64,000 bases of DNA, from positions 82,360,958 through 82,424,957 of the forward strand of contig CP136069.1 in the NCBI GenBank assembly GCA_032622095.1. Direction: 5' to 3'. The position numbers and the translations under genes were made by a program. Position 1 is the first letter of the stretch. Every line of letters starts with the position of its first letter. Under the pieces are notes generated by a model that saw only the letters and a list, made by a program, of their open reading frames with translations, was not told where the DNA came from and ran no database searches. Shown piece after piece: positions 59,111 through 64,000 of the stretch. Origin of the DNA: Siphonodentalium dalli (taxonomy: Eukaryota; Mollusca; Scaphopoda; Gadilida; Siphonodentaliidae).

Positions 59111-59339
59111 TTTGACAGTGATTCCCCTGATTTACTTTTTGGAATTCCCGATACTTCAAATAGAAGAAACAAAAATTATCTTCCAAATAGTCCATCGATA
59201 TACAACAGCGACAAAACGATTCGAAGTCGGATAGATCAAATGCATTTCAGAATAGCCACAAAAAGCAAATTAGTCGCGAAATCGGTTTTGGCACCTCCCA
59301 CACCAAACCCCCAAACCCACTAATTAATAATGTAAATAT

Positions 59340-59488
59340 GTTTAACCTATATATGATTTTGACTCCTTTTCTTCGCCATTTTGTATGAATAAAATTATTG
59401 TAAACCAGGAGAGGCGCTAAGTAAGTCTTTGTAAATTGTCTCCAATCCCTTTTGTATTATATCGATATACAAATAAAATATGTTTAAA
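59340..59488 (+). mobile_element. LINE 3' tail inserted in the 160-bp array
   Basis: Has CAGGAGAGGCGC, TTGTCTCCAATCCC and the end ACAAATAAAATATGTTTAAA, the same terminal motif as at 28538 and 45115. The tandem repeat vocabulary resumes at once on its right (TTCACCCCAAGAGTGGCC). Confidence 0.75.
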
Positions 59489-59531
59489 ATAAATTCACCC
59501 CAAGAGTGGCCACCAATAAGATAGTTAGACC

Positions 59532-60859
59532 GTGAGCTACCATAGGGCCACCCCTCCCCATGTGCGGATTTTACCGACTATATTTTTCCGATAGAGGGAT
59601 GTATTTCACACATTTTTCTGCTTGTTTACCACTAGGGCGTGGGGGCTTTTTCATTTTATAGCGATTTTCAACAAAATACTGTGATTTTTTGCGATAAAAT
59701 CCTTATTGGGGGTAGGGGAAATATTGATCTTAAAATTAAAACTAAAACTACATGTATCTTTTCAAACTCAGTTTTATTCGAACTGTATATAATAAGTGTC
59801 TACGTCGATAGCATTAAATGGGCATCTGACTCGATTTTTTTTTTAAGTGACACCGATTATATTATTTTTTATTTATTTTGAAGATATATCTGAAAAGGTT
59901 CAGTGTGTGAACTTACGCATGCATAACGTAATTAAACTATGAACAATACTGATGTTTTAATGATTTTCCACGAGAACATAGGTAAGGGCAGTTTTCTATA
60001 ACATTTCACGAGCACATGGATGTATATAGGTAGTCAATGGTCACATGTTTCGAGGTCATTGAATCCAAGATGGCCGCCAACATTGATATCTGACTTGGCA
60101 AATTTTAATTCGCAATCACTCATAGAGTTTATGAGGTATTAAGTCGTACGATGTGTCGTTCCGTTGATGATTGAGTACTCCTTATTTGTATGTTTGAGTA
60201 AATTTTATTTATTCAAAATGGCCGCCAAAATGGCCACCGGAAGTGGAAAATATGGCGTTTTTTCACTAATATCTTCTAAATCAGTTTCTGCTGTTTGGAA
60301 CTGATTGAGGATTGTGACTTTATTTTTGTATTTTTGTATTAAGTTATCATTGGGGTAATGAAAAAATCAGGTCTTGTGTACCTAGCCACTTCCGATCCCT
60401 CAAAATTTTGATTTTACAGAACGTGGTATAAACTTTCACCAAAAAATCACAATTGGGTTTCTACACATATTTCAAAAAGGAATGAGCAGAACTGTGGAAT
60501 GTAAGTCATGCATATCATTACCAAAATGGCCGCCAAAATATGGAAAAATGGTAGATATTGCACCAGTGTGCCCTGCAATCGCTTACATGTTGTGGTTGAT
60601 GTATACAATTGGATATTCTGCCTTCTATACATTGAAAAATAATATGGTTGATGCACTTTGGTTAATTGTTACTATTGTAACAAAGACATTACTGGGGAAT
60701 ATTGGATTTTACTCTCACAAACTTTGAACCATTTTTTTTTCTAGTAAAATGTAACTATATTAGTTTCGAAAGGTGTTTATTGTTTTGATCTATCATAAAT
60801 GTGTTACACTAAGGTTTTTAATGACCAAATTACTCAAGATGGTTTCCAAAATGGCACAT
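59532..60859. other. Stretch without genes; AAATGGCCGCC phrases
   Basis: AAGATGGCCGCCAA, AAAATGGCCGCCAA and similar phrases occur about five times between 60065 and 60850, each in AT-rich context, as part of a diffuse repeat leading into the inverted arm. No gene is recognised. Confidence 0.5.
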
Positions 60860-61188
60860 AAATTGGGTAAAAAGTTAATTTTCACATATATCCGGAACAT
60901 AATGCTCTGATGTTCTGAAAAGGTAGCAAAGTGTGACTCATTGGTTATTAGACATGTTAGTTAATCGACTAACAACTAAATATTATATACTGGTTGTCAC
61001 AGTACATTATGAGTCAGGACTCAGAAACATTTAATTTTAAAGTATGCAGTGTGGATTTGTGCCGAAAACGTCTTTTGGGATTTTGGCCATGTTTTTGAAA
61101 AGAAATTGACAGAACTTTGAAACGGAAATGAGAAGGGACCATAATATGTGGCTACTCTAGCCCATTAGCATAAAAATTTATCAACTAT
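60860..61188 (+). repeat. Left arm of the terminal inverted structure
   Basis: From AATTGGGTAAAAAGTTAATTT through AACAACTAAATATTATATA and ACAGAACTTTGAAACGGAA it matches the reverse complement of 63690-64000 with moderate divergence. The partner runs to the window end. Confidence 0.9.
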
Positions 61189-61548
61189 TGTCACGAAAAA
61201 CGTGACCTCTCTATCGATTGACATATCATTGAGTTATTGTGGAAAGCGACAGCCACCCACGATAAACATGTGCAACCCACCAGTAACATACATTCACTCC
61301 ATATATAATCGACGATGTTTACACATACACGTAACACCTCACTCATCACCGTTCAGCAGTACTTGTGAAAACCCATGCACATCACACATGATCATACACT
61401 TATCAGTAACAATACAGGTACACCAGGTATACGTCCTACACTTGACCCATGACCATATCGTCACATTATCATGTCACCTGGTTGGATCGACCAATGAGGA
61501 CGCTCCGTTGGTAGAAGCATATCAGGAGACATGGGGTCGTCATCTTTG

Positions 61549-61585
61549 TAGCCCGTCCCATATGGAATCCATATGGGACGGGCTA
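61549..61585. repeat. Perfect 37-bp hairpin
   Basis: TAGCCCGTCCCATATGG and its exact reverse complement are separated by AAT. Confidence 0.97.
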
Positions 61586-61988
61586 GGTTCCCATATGGGG
61601 TCGATGTCCGCCATTTTGTTTTTCATGGAACTCTGCCGCCTCGGGTATATTTTCGGTGTATTTTGGCACCAAGAAAAGGGATATCTGTCGGAAATCAAGT
61701 TCTGTTAATTTAAAGACATAGTACCATATACCAAAACCTGCATGTGATATATTTGAGAAATTCTAAACACTCATAAATTAACTATCAAACTCAAGTTTGT
61801 TGTCCTGCTTCTGGTGATTAGCCATTGACTCAATGCGTTAACGTTCAACGCCCATGACGCGTCACTGTGACGTTACACAAGTTAATAGCCATAGACAAAA
61901 AATTTACTTACTGGCAGGTAATCAACTTCGTATAAGTAATTCAAATTCTCACACGGAAAACATGATATGTGGGTGACATGATAAAATC

Positions 61989-62128
61989 GTTACAGGGCTC
62001 GTTGTTGCCGGCTACGGTGACATATGAGGCTCAGCGAGATTAATATCGGGCTCGGCTAGCGCCTCGCCCGATATTAATCTCACTTCGCCTCATATGACAC
62101 CGTATCCGGCAACAACTCGCCCTGTAAC
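61989..62128. repeat. 140-bp near-perfect palindrome
   Basis: GTTACAGGGC...GTTGTTGCCGG and GAGATTAATATCGGGC on the left are mirrored to CCCTGTAAC on the right around a TCGGCTAGCGCCTCG centre. GC-rich, much cleaner than the flanking array, so probably a separate foldback insertion. Confidence 0.95.
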
Positions 62129-63689
62129 TTATAATATGTATACATATTATCCACATTCATGATCATACAGCCAATCATTGTATACCTGACCTGACCATTG
62201 GCCATACAGTTACTCCATGTGTATCTATTCCCCACACCCATGGCAAAATAGCCACTCAATATATGCATATACACCCCACCCATGACTCTATAGAGTCACC
62301 CAGGTACCATATAGTCACTGTAGTATCAATATTAACCACATTCATGATCATTTTGTCAATCATTGCATACCTATTGACCTCACTATTGGCCATCTTCACT
62401 CCATGTGTACCTATTTCCCCACACCATGGCCAAATAGCCACTCAATATATGCATATACACCCCACCTATGACCATAGAGTCACTCAAGGTATACATATGC
62501 ACCTCACAAAAGGTCATATAAACACTCGCTTTATACACGTACCCATCACCCATGACAATACCACACGTGAGTATGCCCATACACCCACATAGCCATGGGT
62601 TAACATGCAGGTACCTCCATGTGTACATATTCACCACATTCATGATCATACAGTTCCTGGTACACATATTCACTTCGCCATTGGCCACATGGTCACTCCC
62701 AGTAAATCTGCTCACCACGCCCGTTTCGAAATATCCAATCTCAAGATAAACATATACACCCCACTCATGATTATAAAGTCATTCCAGGTATACACATGCA
62801 CATCACCAATGGTAATATAGCCACAAGAGCTATACACATACCCCTCACACCTAACCATACAGCCACACTCGTGTATACCCGTACACAACACTTGACCATA
62901 CAGCTATGAGTCACCATACATGCAACTAGTTATACTCATATAGCTGACCATCACCATATAGTCACTCCATGTATACTCGCGGTCATATAGCCACTCGATA
63001 TATACATATACACCCCACACATGACCATAGAGTCACTCCGGTTGTACATATACACATCACCAATGACCATGCGGTCCTTCCAGATGTATCAATACTTCGC
63101 GCACACGGCCAATCACACCTTCTAGACTTGTATATACTCCCCACACTTGACAGTTCAGCCACTCGCTGTACAACCATACACGCCATCCATGACCATACAG
63201 CTACTCCATACACCCACCAATGACAACGTACATCCACGACATATATAAATAAACATCCCAACCATCACCACAAGGGCACTCCCTATATACCCACACGCTC
63301 GCCGACGACCACCCAGCTATACCCCAGGCACGATAATACATGACCGTACTGTCATTCCATGTACACCTACACACATTACACATAGCCATTCAACTACTCC
63401 CTATTTACCCATATACCACACCCATGATCACACAGAAACATGTACACATGTGCAAACACCAAGGTACACCTGTACATCCCACAATGACCATATAGTCACT
63501 CCATGTATATAAACAACACAGGGATGACCATGTAGCTACTCTCCTTATATCCACACACCATATCATTGTCCTGTAAACATATTCACCTCACACATGGCCA
63601 TACAGCCGATACTTGTATCCATATACATCTCACAATGGACACCCCATTCGTGATGCTTGACCCCCCCCCCCCCCCTCTTGTATCAAGTT

Positions 63690-64000
63690 CATATTTTTTA
63701 TCCCAATGAGCCAGAATAGCCACAGATTATGGTTCATCTCAGTTCCGTTTCAAAGTTCTGCCCATTTCCTTTAAAAAATGGCCAGAATCCCAAAAGTGTT
63801 TTTCGGCAAATTTCCATACTGCATCTTTAAAATTAATTGTCATGCCCCATAAGGAAATGGGACAGCCATATATAATATTTAGTTGTCAGTTGATTACGTA
63901 ACATGCATAATAACCAAGTGAGTCACAAATTCCAAATTTTCGGAACAGCAGAGAATAATATTCCGGATATATGTAAAAAATGAACTTTTTACCCAAGTTG
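63690..64000 (-). repeat. Right arm of the terminal inverted structure
   Basis: Reverse complement of 60860-61188. It begins just right of a poly(C) run (from 63660) and is cut by the end of the window. Confidence 0.9.

Larger units (their letters stand above)
61190..63640 (+). repeat. Degenerate tandem array (CACCCATGACCATATAGTCAC family)
   Basis: Dozens of imperfect units of roughly 45-60 bp, with core phrases CATGACCATA, AGTCACTCCA and GTATACATATACACC. It is disrupted by a 37-bp hairpin and a 140-bp palindrome. The 168-codon frame at 61202-61708 and several shorter frames are His/Tyr/Thr-rich translations of the array and are not genes. Confidence 0.85.

Noticed and set aside
61202-61708. 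168-codon plus-strand open frame
   Set aside because: It lies in the degenerate CATGACCATA tandem array and a hairpin; composition follows the DNA repeat.

Overview
The window looks like AT-rich nuclear DNA of an invertebrate animal, most likely a lophotrochozoan and probably a bivalve mollusc. This is inferred from the element mix: Jockey/CR1-type LINE remains, a GIY-YIG Penelope-like element, a K02A2.6-type Ty3/Gypsy element, TTAA-flanked MITEs, poly(C) tracts, and short tandem blocks of the 'gagttatggccctt' kind. No bacterial-type gene packing, rRNA or CRISPR array is visible. I did not find a convincing tRNA gene by eye. Almost all open frames are chance frames inside repeats.

Only one host coding segment is supported: a 147-bp internal exon of an AIG1/FAR-17a family membrane protein on the minus strand (16799-16945), with both splice sites. 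The other coding traces belong to broken retroelements: a LINE C-terminal piece (2328-2708, minus), a LINE reverse transcriptase with stops and frameshifts (26509-28538, plus), a Penelope-like element (35124-37936, minus) split by a foldback insertion, a nearly full-length but decayed Gypsy element with LTRs (38030-42428, plus), and a gag-like charged fragment (47215-47567, minus).

Layout. 1-2327: a TIR element whose ends are arrays of the palindrome CCTGATATATCAGG. 2328-11000: LINE scrap, then a mosaic of self-complementary AAATAAGC-type repeats, four copies of a ~350-bp hairpin repeat, and two related satellite monomers (about 172 and 184 bp) with the first type in inverted arms. 11000-15740: a ~350-bp satellite, interrupted by a 1.25-kb element with GCGCTTAAGCGC palindrome ends and a 6-bp target duplication. 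15740-25512: the AIG1 exon, a TIR element at 18897-20315, hairpins and one arm of a 0.4-kb inverted duplication. 25513-32425: a third palindrome-array element, the LINE, the second arm of the duplication, and a 1.9-kb TIR element. 32426-45000: small tandem blocks, the Penelope and Gypsy elements and short TIR elements. 44551-48375: three TTAA MITEs around the gag-like fragment. 48573-64000: an inverted copy and a partial copy of the 1.9-kb element, several tandem blocks, palindromes, and a final region where ~320-bp inverted arms enclose a 2.4-kb degenerate tandem array.

The most unusual theme is a recurring design of non-autonomous DNA elements: short terminal inverted repeats followed inward by tandem arrays of a perfect palindrome. 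It occurs at least three times with unrelated palindromes, and two of these share their outer ~30 bp. No transposase is visible in the window.
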